Positions 52,154-61,691 of a stretch of DNA of 64,000 bases are shown here, piece after piece. Position 1 is the first letter of the stretch; each line of letters opens with the position of its first letter. Below the pieces are notes generated by a model. The model ran no database searches, was not told where the DNA came from, and was given only the letters and a program-made list of their open reading frames with translations. The position numbers and the translations under genes are program-made. This DNA comes from Bradyrhizobium campsiandrae (lineage in GTDB: Bacteria; Pseudomonadota; Alphaproteobacteria; Rhizobiales; Xanthobacteraceae): positions 124,001 through 188,000 of the forward strand of contig NZ_JAANIH010000007.1 of assembly GCF_014529705.1 (NCBI RefSeq). The letters are read 5' to 3'.

Positions 52154-52438
52154 ATGAAACTCAAATTGGCTGTTCTTGGTCTGGCTACGCTCGGCAGCGT
52201 CGCGCTGGCGTCGGGACAAGCGCTCGCGGCGATGCCGAACGGCATTCCGCAGGCCGATCAGCTCGCAAGCGGTCCAGCCGCGCATGTCGACCAGGTGCGG
52301 ATGGTCTGCAACGCCTGGGGCCGCTGCTGGTGGCGTCCGAACTATTATGGCGCCTACGGCTATTACGGCGGGCCACGGCGGTTCTACGGTTACGGCCCCG
52401 GTTGGGGCTGGGGCCATCGCCATTGGCACCGCTGGTGA
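52154..52438 (+). CDS. Small secreted Trp/Tyr/Gly-rich protein
   Basis: 94 residues. A signal peptide (MKLKLAVLGLATLGSVALASG, cleavage near ALAA) is followed by a short mature protein with a pair of cysteines (MVCNAWGRCWWRPNYY) and a tail rich in Tyr, Gly, Trp and His (GWGWGHRHWHRW). Proteins like this are frequent in Bradyrhizobium; the function is unknown, and the His/Trp tail could bind metal or wall material. A clear GGGAG ribosome site and a terminator frame the gene. Confidence 0.75.
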   Translation: MKLKLAVLGLATLGSVALASGQALAAMPNGIPQADQLASGPAAHVDQVRMVCNAWGRCWWRPNYYGAYGYYGGPRRFYGYGPGWGWGHRHWHRW

Positions 52439-52444
52439 ACGACG

Positions 52445-52467
52445 AAGGGGCTGCAAGGCCCCTTTTT
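52445..52467 (+). terminator. Intrinsic terminator after the small secreted protein gene
   Basis: AAGGGGC (52445-52451) pairs with GCCCCTT (52458-52464), followed by a T-run to 52467, seven bases after the stop codon. Confidence 0.85.
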
Positions 52468-52483
52468 CGTGTGCGCGCTCCGA

Positions 52484-53563
52484 CTAGAGCGCCGCAAGCA
52501 CCGCCTTGGTGATATCGGCCGTGCCGTTGCTGCCGCCGAACTCCATCGGCTTGAGGCCGCCGGCATAGACCTGGTCCACCGCGCGCTCGATTTGTTCGCC
52601 GGCTTCCGCGGCGCTCTCGATCCCGTGCTTGTCGGCGAGCCAGTCCAGCATCATCGCGGCCGACAGGATCATGCCGGTGGGATTGGCCTTGCCCTGCCCC
52701 ATGATATCGGGCGCGGTGCCGTGGCAGGGCTGGAACACGGCGTATTTGTCGCCGATATCGGCCGACGGCGCCATGCCAAGGCCGCCGATCAGGCTCGCGG
52801 TGATGTCGGAGACGATGTCGCCGAACATGTTCTCCATCACCATGACGTCGAAATCCCAGGGACGCTTGACCAGCATCGCCGAGCAGGCGTCGACATAGAG
52901 CCGATCGGTCTTCACCTCAGGGTGCTTCCTGGCGATCTCGTCAAAGATGCCGCGGAAGAACGCAAAGGCCTTGAACACGTTCGCCTTGTCGACGCAGGCC
53001 AGCGATCCGGGCTTGCCGCGCGCCTTGCGTCGCTCGGCCAGCCGAAACGAGAACTCGAACAGCCGCTCCGAGGTCTTGCGCGTGATCACCATGGTCTCGC
53101 GCGCATCGTCATGCGTCACCACGCCCTTGCCCATCGAGGCGAACAGGCCCTCGGTGGACTCGCGGATCACGACGAGGTCGATACCGCGCTGGTCGGCCCC
53201 GACGATCGGGCTCGGCACGCCCGGAATCAGCCGCGCCGGCCGTACGCCGGCATAGAGGTCGAAGATGAAGCGCAGCTCGATCTGGGGCGCGATCTCGGTG
53301 TTGTCGGGGTAGCGCACCGACGGCAGGCCGCATGCCCCGAGCAGGATCGCGTCCGCCTCTTCACAGAGCTTGATGGTGCTGTCGGGCATCGACTTGCCGG
53401 TCGCGAGATAATTATTGGCGCCGGCGGGGGCCTCGGTGAAACGGAAGCTCAAACCCGACTTCGCCCCGACCTTGCGCAACACCTCGAGCGCCGGCGCCAT
53501 GACTTCGGGACCGATGCCGTCGCCGGCGAGCACGGCAATGTGGAAGGCGTTGTTTGCGGACAT
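52484..53563 (-). CDS. Isocitrate/isopropylmalate dehydrogenase family protein (tartrate DH-like)
   Basis: 359 residues from the ATG at 53563. GDGIGPEVM is at the N-terminus; IRESTEGLFASMG near residue 130 is the substrate loop, and VDACSAMLVKRPWDFDVMVMENMFGDIVSDI contains the Lys, Asp and metal sites. The loop sequence is closer to tartrate/homoisocitrate-type decarboxylating dehydrogenases than to LeuB. NAD-dependent oxidation of a 2-hydroxy dicarboxylate is likely. It lies after an alcohol dehydrogenase gene, with a repeat between. Confidence 0.87.
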   Translation of the reverse strand: MSANNAFHIAVLAGDGIGPEVMAPALEVLRKVGAKSGLSFRFTEAPAGANNYLATGKSMPDSTIKLCEEADAILLGACGLPSVRYPDNTEIAPQIELRFIFDLYAGVRPARLIPGVPSPIVGADQRGIDLVVIRESTEGLFASMGKGVVTHDDARETMVITRKTSERLFEFSFRLAERRKARGKPGSLACVDKANVFKAFAFFRGIFDEIARKHPEVKTDRLYVDACSAMLVKRPWDFDVMVMENMFGDIVSDITASLIGGLGMAPSADIGDKYAVFQPCHGTAPDIMGQGKANPTGMILSAAMMLDWLADKHGIESAAEAGEQIERAVDQVYAGGLKPMEFGGSNGTADITKAVLAAL

Positions 53564-53595
53564 TTTGCGGGTCTCAAGGAAGGAGCTAGCCAAGT

Positions 53596-53683
53596 CGTCA
53601 TTGCGAGCGAAGCGAAGCAATCCAGAACTGCATCTGCGGAGATAGTCTGGATTGCTTCGTCGCAAGAGCTCCTCGCAATGACG
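53596..53683. repeat. REP-like inverted repeat (CGTCATTGCGAG type)
   Basis: Ends cgtcattgcgagcgaagcga and cctcgcaatgacg, centre agaactgcatctgcgg. It separates the alcohol dehydrogenase and IPMDH-family genes. Confidence 0.8.
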
Positions 53684-53700
53684 GTGGAGAGAGCGTCGAA

Positions 53701-54768
53701 CTACGGCGTCAGCACCGTGCGCCCGACCACCGCGCCCTGCTGCAGCTGCAGCAGCGCATCGTTGGCCTTGTCGAGCGGGGCCGTCGTCACCGGGATCGGC
53801 GGAATCTTCTTGGCTCGCACCAGATCGAGCAGCTCCTGCGTTTCGCGCAAGTTGCCGACATAGCTGCCCTGGATCGTCACTGCCTTGATCGGAATCAGCG
53901 GCAGCGCCCAGGTGGCGCCGCCACCGAACAATCCGACGATGACGAGCTTGCCGCCCTTGGTCAGGCAGTCGAAGCCGAGCTGCGTCGTTGCGGCATTGCC
54001 GACCAGATCGATCACAGCGCGGATCGGACCGCCCGCTTTCTTCGTCAGTTGCTCCAGCGCGTCGCCCGCCTTGGGATCGACGGTCGCGAGCGCGCCGGCC
54101 TTCTCGGCGGCTTCGCGCTTCCTGGCGTCGATGTCGACCATGATCGCGCCCTTGCCGCCCATCGCTTTCAGCAGCGACAGCGCCATCAGGCCGAGGCCGC
54201 CGGCGCCGAACATCACGATCGGCGTGTCGAAATGCTGCTCGACCTTCTTCAGCGCGCTGTAGGTGGTGACGCCCGAACAGGCATAAGGCGCGGTCGTCGC
54301 GGGATCGAGTCCCCTCAGATTGAGCAGATAGCGCGGATGCGGCACCAGCATGTGATCGGAATAGCCGCCATCGCAATAGACGCCGAGCGAGCGCGGCGTG
54401 AGACACATGTTCTCGTCGCCGCCAAGGCACGTCGCGCACTTGCCGCAGCCGATCCAGGGATAGACGAGGCCGACATCGCCGAGCTTGAGATCGCCCTGGT
54501 CGCCCGGTTTCACGTCGGGCCCGAAGGCCAGGACTTCGCCGACGGTCTCGTGGCCCATGGTCAACGGCAGATTGATGCCGCGGTCCTTCAGCGACAGCGG
54601 CTTGCGGCCGTGGCCGAGATCGTAGCCGCCTTCCCAGATGTGGAGATCGCTGTGGCAGACACCGGCGGCCTTGACCTTGATCAGCACTTGCGTGCCCGTC
54701 GGCTGCGGCGTCGCCTCGACGAATTCCTGCAGCGGCGCCTTGAAATCGGCGACCTTGAAACTCTTCAT
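53701..54768 (-). CDS. Zinc-dependent alcohol dehydrogenase
   Basis: 355 residues from the ATG at 54768. Catalytic zinc ligands are in AAGVCHSDLHIWEGG and MGHETVGEV; the structural zinc cysteines are complete in GCGKCATCLGGDENMCL. The Rossmann motif is FGAGGLGLMALSLLKAMG near residue 180. It oxidises an alcohol with NAD. It is 70 bases downstream of the ABC importer operon on the same strand and might be a late member. Confidence 0.9.
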   Translation of the reverse strand: MKSFKVADFKAPLQEFVEATPQPTGTQVLIKVKAAGVCHSDLHIWEGGYDLGHGRKPLSLKDRGINLPLTMGHETVGEVLAFGPDVKPGDQGDLKLGDVGLVYPWIGCGKCATCLGGDENMCLTPRSLGVYCDGGYSDHMLVPHPRYLLNLRGLDPATTAPYACSGVTTYSALKKVEQHFDTPIVMFGAGGLGLMALSLLKAMGGKGAIMVDIDARKREAAEKAGALATVDPKAGDALEQLTKKAGGPIRAVIDLVGNAATTQLGFDCLTKGGKLVIVGLFGGGATWALPLIPIKAVTIQGSYVGNLRETQELLDLVRAKKIPPIPVTTAPLDKANDALLQLQQGAVVGRTVLTP

Positions 54769-54837
54769 GGCGTCCTCCCGGCATGCTTGAAACGCCACCA
54801 TGCCACGGCGGGCTGGGCGAGACAAACCGGTCTTAGT

Positions 54838-55809
54838 TCAGGCGAGTGGATGGTGGCAAGCCACGAACTGGCCGGGTGCGACCCCGCGCAACTCCGGTAT
54901 CTCCGCGCTGCATCGCTGGTCGGCGCGCGGACAGCGGGTGCGGAACCGACAGCCGGACGGCGGCGCAATCGGCGATGGCGGCTCGCCGGTTGCTACGCTC
55001 TCGGCGGGACGCACGTCGGGATCTGGCACCGGAATCGCCTGTAACAGGAGGCTCGTATAGGGATGCGCAGGTCTTGCGAACAATTGCTCCGACGGGCCGA
55101 CCTCGCAGAGCCGGCCGAGATACATCACCGCAACGCGGTCGCTGACCGCCTTGACCACCGCGAGGTCATGCGCGATGAACAGCAGCGTCAGCCCGAAGCG
55201 CGCCTTCATCGCTTCCAAGAGATTGAGGATCTGCGCGCGGATGGAGACGTCGAGCGCCGAGACCGGCTCGTCGCAAACGACGAATTCCGGATTGAGCACC
55301 AGCGCGCGCGCGATGCAGATGCGCTGACATTGACCGCCGGAGAATTCGTGCGGCAGGCGGTTCGCGACGAGATCGGGATCGAGCCCGACCGCCGACAGCA
55401 CGTCGTGAACCCGGCGCTTGCGCTCGACGGCATCCTTGACGCCTGCGATGACCAGCGGCTCGGCGACGATGTCGCCGATGCGGCGACGCGGGTTGAGCGA
55501 GGCGATCGGGTCCTGGAAGATCAGTTGCACACGGCGGCGCATCTGGCGCAGCGCCTCGCCTTCCATTGCGGTGAGATCCTCGCCGTCGAACAGCACGCGG
55601 CCGGATTTGGCGCGCCGCAACTGCAGCACCGCGCGCCCCAGCGTCGACTTGCCGCAGCCGGATTCGCCAACCAGACCCAGCGTCTCGCCACGCGCGACCT
55701 GAAGACTGACGCCGGAGACGGCATGGACGGTCTTGTTGCCGAGACCATATTCGACGACGAGATTGTCGACGTTCAGCAGCGGCTCCTCGCGCGCGGCAAG
55801 CTGCATCAT
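54838..55809 (-). CDS. Peptide/nickel-type ABC transporter ATP-binding protein (DppF-like)
   Basis: 323 residues. Walker A GESGCGKST lies near residue 45, the signature FSGGQCQR near 155 and Walker B VVCDEPVSALD near 178. The C-terminal oligopeptide domain ends with a cysteine set (CRFRTRCPRADQRC and VACHHP) found in DppF-type proteins. It overlaps the DppD-like gene by 4 bases and is the last importer gene. Confidence 0.92.
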   Translation of the reverse strand: MMQLAAREEPLLNVDNLVVEYGLGNKTVHAVSGVSLQVARGETLGLVGESGCGKSTLGRAVLQLRRAKSGRVLFDGEDLTAMEGEALRQMRRRVQLIFQDPIASLNPRRRIGDIVAEPLVIAGVKDAVERKRRVHDVLSAVGLDPDLVANRLPHEFSGGQCQRICIARALVLNPEFVVCDEPVSALDVSIRAQILNLLEAMKARFGLTLLFIAHDLAVVKAVSDRVAVMYLGRLCEVGPSEQLFARPAHPYTSLLLQAIPVPDPDVRPAESVATGEPPSPIAPPSGCRFRTRCPRADQRCSAEIPELRGVAPGQFVACHHPLA

Positions 55810-56798
55810 GCGCCAATCCCCTCCGTCATCCGGATCGGATGGAGGCAGGCATAGAGGTGCCCTGATATCTCCGCGCTCTTCAGTTCAGGCTTGGCCTCGT
55901 GACAGCGCCCGGCGGCATAGCGGCAGCGCGGCGCGAAGGAACAGCCCTTCAACGGCCGTGTCGGGTCGGGCGGTCGGCCGGAGATGGCAGGCAGCGGTGT
56001 ATGCGGCGCCGTGTCCAGCTTCGGGATCGCCGCCAGCAGCGCCTCGGTGTAGGGCATGTGCATGCGCTTGAACAAGGCCTGCGTCGGCGCACGCTCGACC
56101 ACCCGGCCGGCATACATCACCGCAACCTCGTCGGCGCGGCCGGCGACCACGCCGAGGTCGTGGGTGATGATGATCATCGCCATGTGGCGGCGGCGCTGCT
56201 CGCGCGCCAGCAGATCGAGAATTTGCGCCTGGATGGTGACGTCGAGCGCCGTGGTCGGCTCGTCCGCGATCAAGAGCCTTGGCTCGCAGGACAGCGCGAT
56301 CGCGATCGCGATACGCTGGCGCATGCCGCCGGAGCATTGATGCGGATATTGCCCCAGCCGCTGCTCCGGCGCGGGAATGCCGACGGCAGCCAGCAGATCG
56401 ATGCTGCGCTTTCGCGCGGCCGACGCGTCGAGCTCGAGATGCTCCTGGATCGTCTCCATCAACTGCGTGCCGATGGTGAGCACCGGATTGAGCGAAGTCA
56501 TGGGATCCTGGAACACGACCGCGAGCTCGCGCGCACGCAGGCGCCGCAGCCGTTCAGGCGCGAGCCGCACGAGATCCTCACCGTCGAACATCACGCGCCC
56601 GGAGAGTTTTGCCTTCTTCGGCAGCAGCTGAAGGATCGCACGCGACAGCATGGTCTTGCCGCAACCGGATTCACCGACGATGCCGAGGGTGCGGCCAGCC
56701 TGCAGCGACAGATCGACATGATCCACAGCCCGCAGATTGCCGCGCGGCGTCGGCAGTTCGACCGCGATGTCCTCGATGGTCAGGAGCGGCGTGCTCAC
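55806..56798 (-). CDS. Peptide/nickel-type ABC transporter ATP-binding protein (DppD-like)
   Basis: 330 residues from the GTG at 56798, which overlaps the stop of the permease gene (GTGA); a longer frame would lie inside that gene. Walker [10 protein letters not shown], signature CSGGMRQR and Walker [12 protein letters not shown] are present. The C-terminus has four cysteines ([22 protein letters not shown]), a pattern that holds an iron-sulfur cluster in some DppD proteins. Confidence 0.92.
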   Translation of the reverse strand: MSTPLLTIEDIAVELPTPRGNLRAVDHVDLSLQAGRTLGIVGESGCGKTMLSRAILQLLPKKAKLSGRVMFDGEDLVRLAPERLRRLRARELAVVFQDPMTSLNPVLTIGTQLMETIQEHLELDASAARKRSIDLLAAVGIPAPEQRLGQYPHQCSGGMRQRIAIAIALSCEPRLLIADEPTTALDVTIQAQILDLLAREQRRRHMAMIIITHDLGVVAGRADEVAVMYAGRVVERAPTQALFKRMHMPYTEALLAAIPKLDTAPHTPLPAISGRPPDPTRPLKGCSFAPRCRYAAGRCHEAKPELKSAEISGHLYACLHPIRMTEGIGA

Positions 56799-57667
56799 AG
56801 CGCCCCCTGACGCGGGTCGGTCAGCGCCCGCATGGTGTCGCCGACGAGGTTGAAGGCCAGCACGGTCAGGAACAGGCCGGCCGCCGGCAGAAAGGCCAGC
56901 CGCGGCGCGACGTCGAGGCTGTCGCGCCCCTCGCCGATCATGCTGCCCCAGCTCGCCGTCGGCGGCGGCACACCAAGCCCGAGGAACGACAGCGCGCCCT
57001 CGACCACGATGGTGACGGCGACGCCGAGCAGGAAGAAGGCGAGCAACGGCAGGATCACGTTCGGCAGCAGCTCGCGCAGCAGGATGCGCGCATGGCTGGC
57101 TCCGAGGGCTTCGGCCGCGATCACGAATTCGCGCCGCGCCAGCGTCAACGTCGCGGCGCGCGCCACCCGCATGAAAGCGGGAATGCCGAGCACACCGAGG
57201 ATGATTGTGAGATTGGGAATGGACTGGCCGAGATAGGCGGTCACCGCGAGCGCGAAGATCAGCGGCGGAAATGCGAGCAGCACGTCCATGCTTCCGACCA
57301 CCAGCGTCTCGAACCGGCCGCGGAAATAGCCGGCGAGCAGGCCCAGCGCGCCGCCGATGCCAAGGCCGATCATCGGCGCGATCAGCCCGACGGTCAGCGA
57401 CACGCGCGCGCCGAAGATCAGCCGGGCAAGCTCGTCGCGGCCGAGGCCATCGGTGCCGAGCCAATGCTCGCTGGAGAACGCGGCACGACGCTCGAGCATA
57501 TCCATGTCGACGGGATTCTGCAGCGGCAGCACCGGCGCGAGGATCGCGAGCGCGAGGATGATCACGAGCCAGACGCTCGCGATCCAGAACAGCAGGCCGA
57601 GCTTGCGCTTGCGACGCAGCGGCTCGGCCGCCACTTCGTCCTGCATCGAGAGCTCAAGCGTGGCCAT
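56795..57667 (-). CDS. Peptide-type ABC transporter permease (DppC-like)
   Basis: 290 residues from the ATG at 57667, which overlaps the end of the DppB-like gene by 14 bases. A short N-terminal tail with RRKRK is followed by a first membrane helix (LGLLFWIASVWLVIILALAI), the DppC domain HWLGTDGLGRDELARLIFGARVSL and five more helices. The EAA loop lies near ALGASHARILLRELLPN. Confidence 0.92.
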   Translation of the reverse strand: MATLELSMQDEVAAEPLRRKRKLGLLFWIASVWLVIILALAILAPVLPLQNPVDMDMLERRAAFSSEHWLGTDGLGRDELARLIFGARVSLTVGLIAPMIGLGIGGALGLLAGYFRGRFETLVVGSMDVLLAFPPLIFALAVTAYLGQSIPNLTIILGVLGIPAFMRVARAATLTLARREFVIAAEALGASHARILLRELLPNVILPLLAFFLLGVAVTIVVEGALSFLGLGVPPPTASWGSMIGEGRDSLDVAPRLAFLPAAGLFLTVLAFNLVGDTMRALTDPRQGAL

Positions 57668-58607
57668 GGCGGATCCTCGGATCGAGCACGGCATAGAGCA
57701 TGTCGACGATGAAATTGACGATGACGAAGCCGCAGGCCACCAGCAGCACCACGCCCTGGAGGATGACGAGGTCGCGGGTGTAGATCGCGCCGACCAGCAA
57801 CCGGCCGATGCCGGGCAACGCGAAGATCGATTCCACGATCAGCGTGCCGCCGAGCAGGCGACCGATATTGATGCCCGTCACCGTCACCAGCGTCAGCGAC
57901 GAGGGCTTGAGCGCATGCACGAACAGGATGCGCGAGGGCTTCAGGCCTTTTGCTTTGGCGAGCGCGATGTAGTCCTCCTGCAGGGTCGCGATCATGTCCG
58001 AGCGCAGCACCCGCATGATGCCCGGCCATTCCGCCAGCGCCAGTGTCAACGCCGGCAGCACGAAGAAGCGCAGATTGGCGAGCGGCTCCTCGGTGAACGG
58101 GACGTAGCCGGTCGCCGGCAGCCAGTGCAGCTCGACCGCGAACAAATAGATCAAGAGGATCGCCACCAGGAAAGACGGCATCGACAGCATCGCAAAGGCG
58201 CTGCCGGTCATGAAGCGATCGAATGCGCCGCCGGCGCGCGCGGCGCAGGCGATCGCGATCGGCACGCCGATCAGGAGCCCGACGAACTCTGCCATCAGCA
58301 TCAATTCGAGCGACACCGGAATGCGCTCGGAGACCGCCTGTAGCACGGTCTGCCCGGTGCGGAACGAGCGGCCGAGATCGCCCTGCAGCACGTGGCCGAG
58401 CCAGCTCAGGTAACGCCACCACAGCGGCTGGTCGAGCCCCATGTCATGGCGCAGCGCTGCGACGTTCTCCGGCGTCGCCTGATCGCCGAGGATGACCATG
58501 GCAAGATCGCCCGGCAGCAGCGAGGCGATCAGGAAGGTGAGCAGCGAGACGGCAAGCAGCACCGGCAGGATCGCCAGCAGCCGCCGCACGATGAAGTTCA
58601 GCATCAC
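57654..58607 (-). CDS. Peptide-type ABC transporter permease (DppB-like)
   Basis: 317 residues. The N-terminal helix (RRLLAILPVLLAVSLLTFLIASLLPGD) and GDLGRSFRTGQTV are typical of DppB. The EAA loop is around LAKAKGLKPSRILFVHALKPS, and the C-terminus GFVIVNFIVDMLYAVLDPRIR is the family ending. It is the first membrane subunit after the binding protein gene, 4 bases away. Confidence 0.93.
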   Translation of the reverse strand: MMLNFIVRRLLAILPVLLAVSLLTFLIASLLPGDLAMVILGDQATPENVAALRHDMGLDQPLWWRYLSWLGHVLQGDLGRSFRTGQTVLQAVSERIPVSLELMLMAEFVGLLIGVPIAIACAARAGGAFDRFMTGSAFAMLSMPSFLVAILLIYLFAVELHWLPATGYVPFTEEPLANLRFFVLPALTLALAEWPGIMRVLRSDMIATLQEDYIALAKAKGLKPSRILFVHALKPSSLTLVTVTGINIGRLLGGTLIVESIFALPGIGRLLVGAIYTRDLVILQGVVLLVACGFVIVNFIVDMLYAVLDPRIRHGHA

Positions 58608-58611
58608 CAGG

Positions 58612-60156
58612 TCATTCCAGCCAGGTGTTCGAGACGTCGATCACGCTGTTGTAGATTTTCGGGAAGCCTTTCAACTTCGCGCTAGATAGCGCGTAGTAGG
58701 TGTTCTGGAAAGTCCAGAACCAGATCGCCTCCTTGTTGATGAGGCGGCTGATGGCGCAATAATCCTCGGTGCGCTGGCCGACATCGGCGGTGACGCGCGC
58801 GTGGTCGAGCAGACGATCGAGCTCCGGATCGGAAAAGCCCGCGAGCGCCAGCGGGCTGCCGGTGCGGAAGTTCGCGTACATCTGCGGATCGGGATCGGCG
58901 AGATCGACGATGCGCCAGGGCGTCAGCTGGAATTGTCGGGAGAAGGCGCGCGAGGGAATGGTCGCTTGATCAACCTGGTCGATCTCCATGGCGGCGCCAG
59001 CGCGCTTCCAGAATTGCTGCAGCACCTGGCCGATCATGCGGCCGCGGGGAGTCGCGGTGACCAGCATCTTGAACTCGACCGGCTTGCCGTAATCCTTGAG
59101 CAGCGCCTTGGCCTTCTCGACATCGTATGGCAGCGCGCCGTCGTCCTTGCACTTGACCCAGGAGCCGTCGCCGTAAGGGTTGCTCGCGGGCCGGCTCAGG
59201 CCGTTGCTGATCGCCTGCGACATTTTTGGACGATCGATCGCCATCACCAGCGCCTGCCGCACGCGGACGTCGTCGAACGGCGCCACCTTGGTGTTGAAGG
59301 CGTAGACCTGCGCGCCCGAGCCCTTGTAGGTGTGCACGGTCAGCTTAGGGTCCTTCTGCGCCTTCATGATGTTGTCGGCATCGTTCTCGTCGTCCCAGAT
59401 GATATCCACCTCGCCCGATTGCAGCGAGGCGAAGCGCGACTGCGCATCGGGCAGCGGCTTCAGGACGATGCGGTCGAGATACGGACGGCCCTTGTCCCAA
59501 TAATTGGGATTCTTCTCCAGCACCATGCGGTCGCCGGCGGTCCATGATTTCAGGATGTAGGGACCGGTGCCGACGGGGTTGCGGTTGTAGTCGTCGCCCT
59601 TGGTCTTCCATGCCGTCGGCGAGTGTACGACGTTGTTCTGGCTCTGGATGGTGATCGTCGCCGGCAGGTTCACCGAGGGGTCGGTGAGATTGTAGACGAC
59701 CGTGTATTCGTCAGGCGCCAGCACCTCCTTGACGTTGGTGATGTAGAAGGCGCAACGGCACTTGTTGGCCGGGTCCTTCTGCCGGTCGAAATTCTCCTTG
59801 AAGGCCTGCGCATTGAACGGCGTGCCATCATGGAATGTCACGCCCTTGCGCAGCTTGAAGGTCCAGGTCTTGTAGTCGTCGGAATGGGTCCAGGATTCCG
59901 CGAGCTTGGGCGCCGCCTCGCCCTTGTCGTCGAGCGTAACGAGCGTGTCGAAGATCGCGGCCGCCGCCGTGAAGGTCGAGGTGTCATAGACGCCGACCTT
60001 GAGCGGATCGAAGCCGGGAATGTCCAGCTCCTGGCCCACCGTGATGCTGCCACCAGATTTCTGCGCCTGCGCGGGCTCGGCCAGCGGAAGGAGCGCAAAT
60101 GCCGCGACAAGGAAAATCGGCGCGCGCCTGCACGCCGCGGCAGCAAGGTTCGTCAT
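58612..60156 (-). CDS. Peptide-type ABC transporter substrate-binding protein
   Basis: 514 residues from the ATG at 60156. A signal peptide (residues 1-31, ending EPAQAQ) precedes an SBP_bac_5 fold: FDTLVTLDDKGEAAPKLAESW, FKLRKGVTFHDGTPFNA and NPVGTGPYILKSW. Such proteins bind peptides, opines, glutathione or nickel complexes. The ligand cannot be read here. It is the first importer gene, behind a class III CoA-transferase gene. Confidence 0.92.
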   Translation of the reverse strand: MTNLAAAACRRAPIFLVAAFALLPLAEPAQAQKSGGSITVGQELDIPGFDPLKVGVYDTSTFTAAAAIFDTLVTLDDKGEAAPKLAESWTHSDDYKTWTFKLRKGVTFHDGTPFNAQAFKENFDRQKDPANKCRCAFYITNVKEVLAPDEYTVVYNLTDPSVNLPATITIQSQNNVVHSPTAWKTKGDDYNRNPVGTGPYILKSWTAGDRMVLEKNPNYWDKGRPYLDRIVLKPLPDAQSRFASLQSGEVDIIWDDENDADNIMKAQKDPKLTVHTYKGSGAQVYAFNTKVAPFDDVRVRQALVMAIDRPKMSQAISNGLSRPASNPYGDGSWVKCKDDGALPYDVEKAKALLKDYGKPVEFKMLVTATPRGRMIGQVLQQFWKRAGAAMEIDQVDQATIPSRAFSRQFQLTPWRIVDLADPDPQMYANFRTGSPLALAGFSDPELDRLLDHARVTADVGQRTEDYCAISRLINKEAIWFWTFQNTYYALSSAKLKGFPKIYNSVIDVSNTWLE

Positions 60157-60290
60157 GGTTCCTCCCGGGATCCTCGTCCGATGTTTCGGATCGTTGAATG
60201 ACTCGGAAGGCGAGATTGGCGACAAATGCTTGCCACGGCAAGAGGAACGCGCGGGGGATCAATTGCCGCATGCGGCGGCGCGCGATGCAC

Positions 60291-61487
60291 TCAGCCCGCC
60301 GCTTCTGTTTTGCCTGACGGAATTGACGCCGCAGCGCCGAGACCGATCTCCTCGCGCAGCTCGCGCGTGTGCTCGCCAAGTTCGGCCATGCTCTTGCCCG
60401 GCGTCGTGTCGGCCCCCGTCATGCGGAACGGCAGATTGATCACCCTGAACGAGCCGCCCCCGTCCTGCACCGACGAGAGCGCCTGCCGATGCGCGAGCTG
60501 CGGATCGGCAAGGGCCTCCTTGATGGTGCGATAGGCCGAGGCCGGCACGCCGGCAGCGCTCAGAGCCGCAAGACAGCCATCGGTCGACCGCTGCCGCGAC
60601 CATGCCTCGACGCCGTCCATCATGTCAGCCCAGTTGTCGCGCCGCGAAGCATAGGTGGAGAAGCGTGGATCGGAGATCCATTCGCCTCGGCCGATCACGC
60701 CCATCAAGGCCTGGAACGTCTTCTCGCTCGCGATTGTGATCATGACATAGCCGTTGGCCGTCTCGGTCGGGCCGAACATCGGCCGCGGCGGCGGCTTCAC
60801 CGGGAATTGCGCGTTCTGCAATTCGATCACCGTCAGTGTCAGCATCGATTCCAGCATCGAGACGTCGATGTGCTGGCCGAGCCCGGTCACCGTGCGCTGA
60901 TAGAGCGCCGAGGCGATGGCGCCAAAGCCATAGGTGCCGGTGACGACATCGGCATGGTAGATGCCGCAATAGTCCGGCCTGTTGCGGCCGGGCTGATAGG
61001 CGAGATGCGCCATGTCGTAGCCGGAGGCCGCATGGATCACCGGCGCGTAGGCGGGGAGCTCGGCCGAGGGCCCGGTCTGGCCGTAGCCGGAGATCGAGCA
61101 GTAGATCAGCCTGGGATTGACCGGACGCAGGCTGTCGTCATCAAGCCGCAGCCGGCGCATCACGCCGGGGCGAAAGTTCTCGACCAGGACGTCCGCGGTG
61201 CCGGCCAGCCGGCGGACCGCCTCCCGCCCGTCCTCGGACTTGAGGTCGAGCACCACGCTCTTCTTGCCGACATTGAGCTGGCCGAACACGGTGCTGCAGC
61301 CGTTGCGCAGCGGCGGCCGCGTCCGCATCGTCTCGCCGCCGTCGCTCTCGATCTTGATGACCTCGGCGCCCATGTCGGCCAGCATCCGCGCACAATGGGG
61401 ACCGGCGATGGTGGTCGAAAAATCCAGGACCCTGAGGCCGGCGAAGGCCTTTGTCGTCGTCCCCTCATGCTTATCTGGTAGATGCAT
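60291..61487 (-). CDS. CaiB/BaiF class III CoA-transferase
   Basis: 398 residues. VLDFSTTIAGPHCARMLADMGAEVIKIE is the family opening, KSVVLDLKSEDG and VLVENFRPGVMRRL follow, and the catalytic Asp is in YHADVVTGTYG near residue 175. It moves CoA from one carboxylic acid to another. It is 134 bases upstream of the peptide-type importer on the same strand, so an imported acid may be its substrate; this is inference. Confidence 0.9.
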   Translation of the reverse strand: MHLPDKHEGTTTKAFAGLRVLDFSTTIAGPHCARMLADMGAEVIKIESDGGETMRTRPPLRNGCSTVFGQLNVGKKSVVLDLKSEDGREAVRRLAGTADVLVENFRPGVMRRLRLDDDSLRPVNPRLIYCSISGYGQTGPSAELPAYAPVIHAASGYDMAHLAYQPGRNRPDYCGIYHADVVTGTYGFGAIASALYQRTVTGLGQHIDVSMLESMLTLTVIELQNAQFPVKPPPRPMFGPTETANGYVMITIASEKTFQALMGVIGRGEWISDPRFSTYASRRDNWADMMDGVEAWSRQRSTDGCLAALSAAGVPASAYRTIKEALADPQLAHRQALSSVQDGGGSFRVINLPFRMTGADTTPGKSMAELGEHTRELREEIGLGAAASIPSGKTEAAG

Positions 61488-61691
61488 GCGTAGCGCGCCC
61501 CTGCCGAGTCCCCGGCTCTGTTAGGAACTATCGTTCTGCTGTCTCGTTGATGCGTCGACCCTAGAGGCCGGCGGCTGAGTAGGAAAGTCTTTACCGAACC
61601 GGTGCGTCGCGTTGGGGGCTTGAGATTTCCAGGGGCAACTGGACCCGATCTTGCATAGCAGCAATCGGGGATCGGAAGAGGGCAACAGTTC

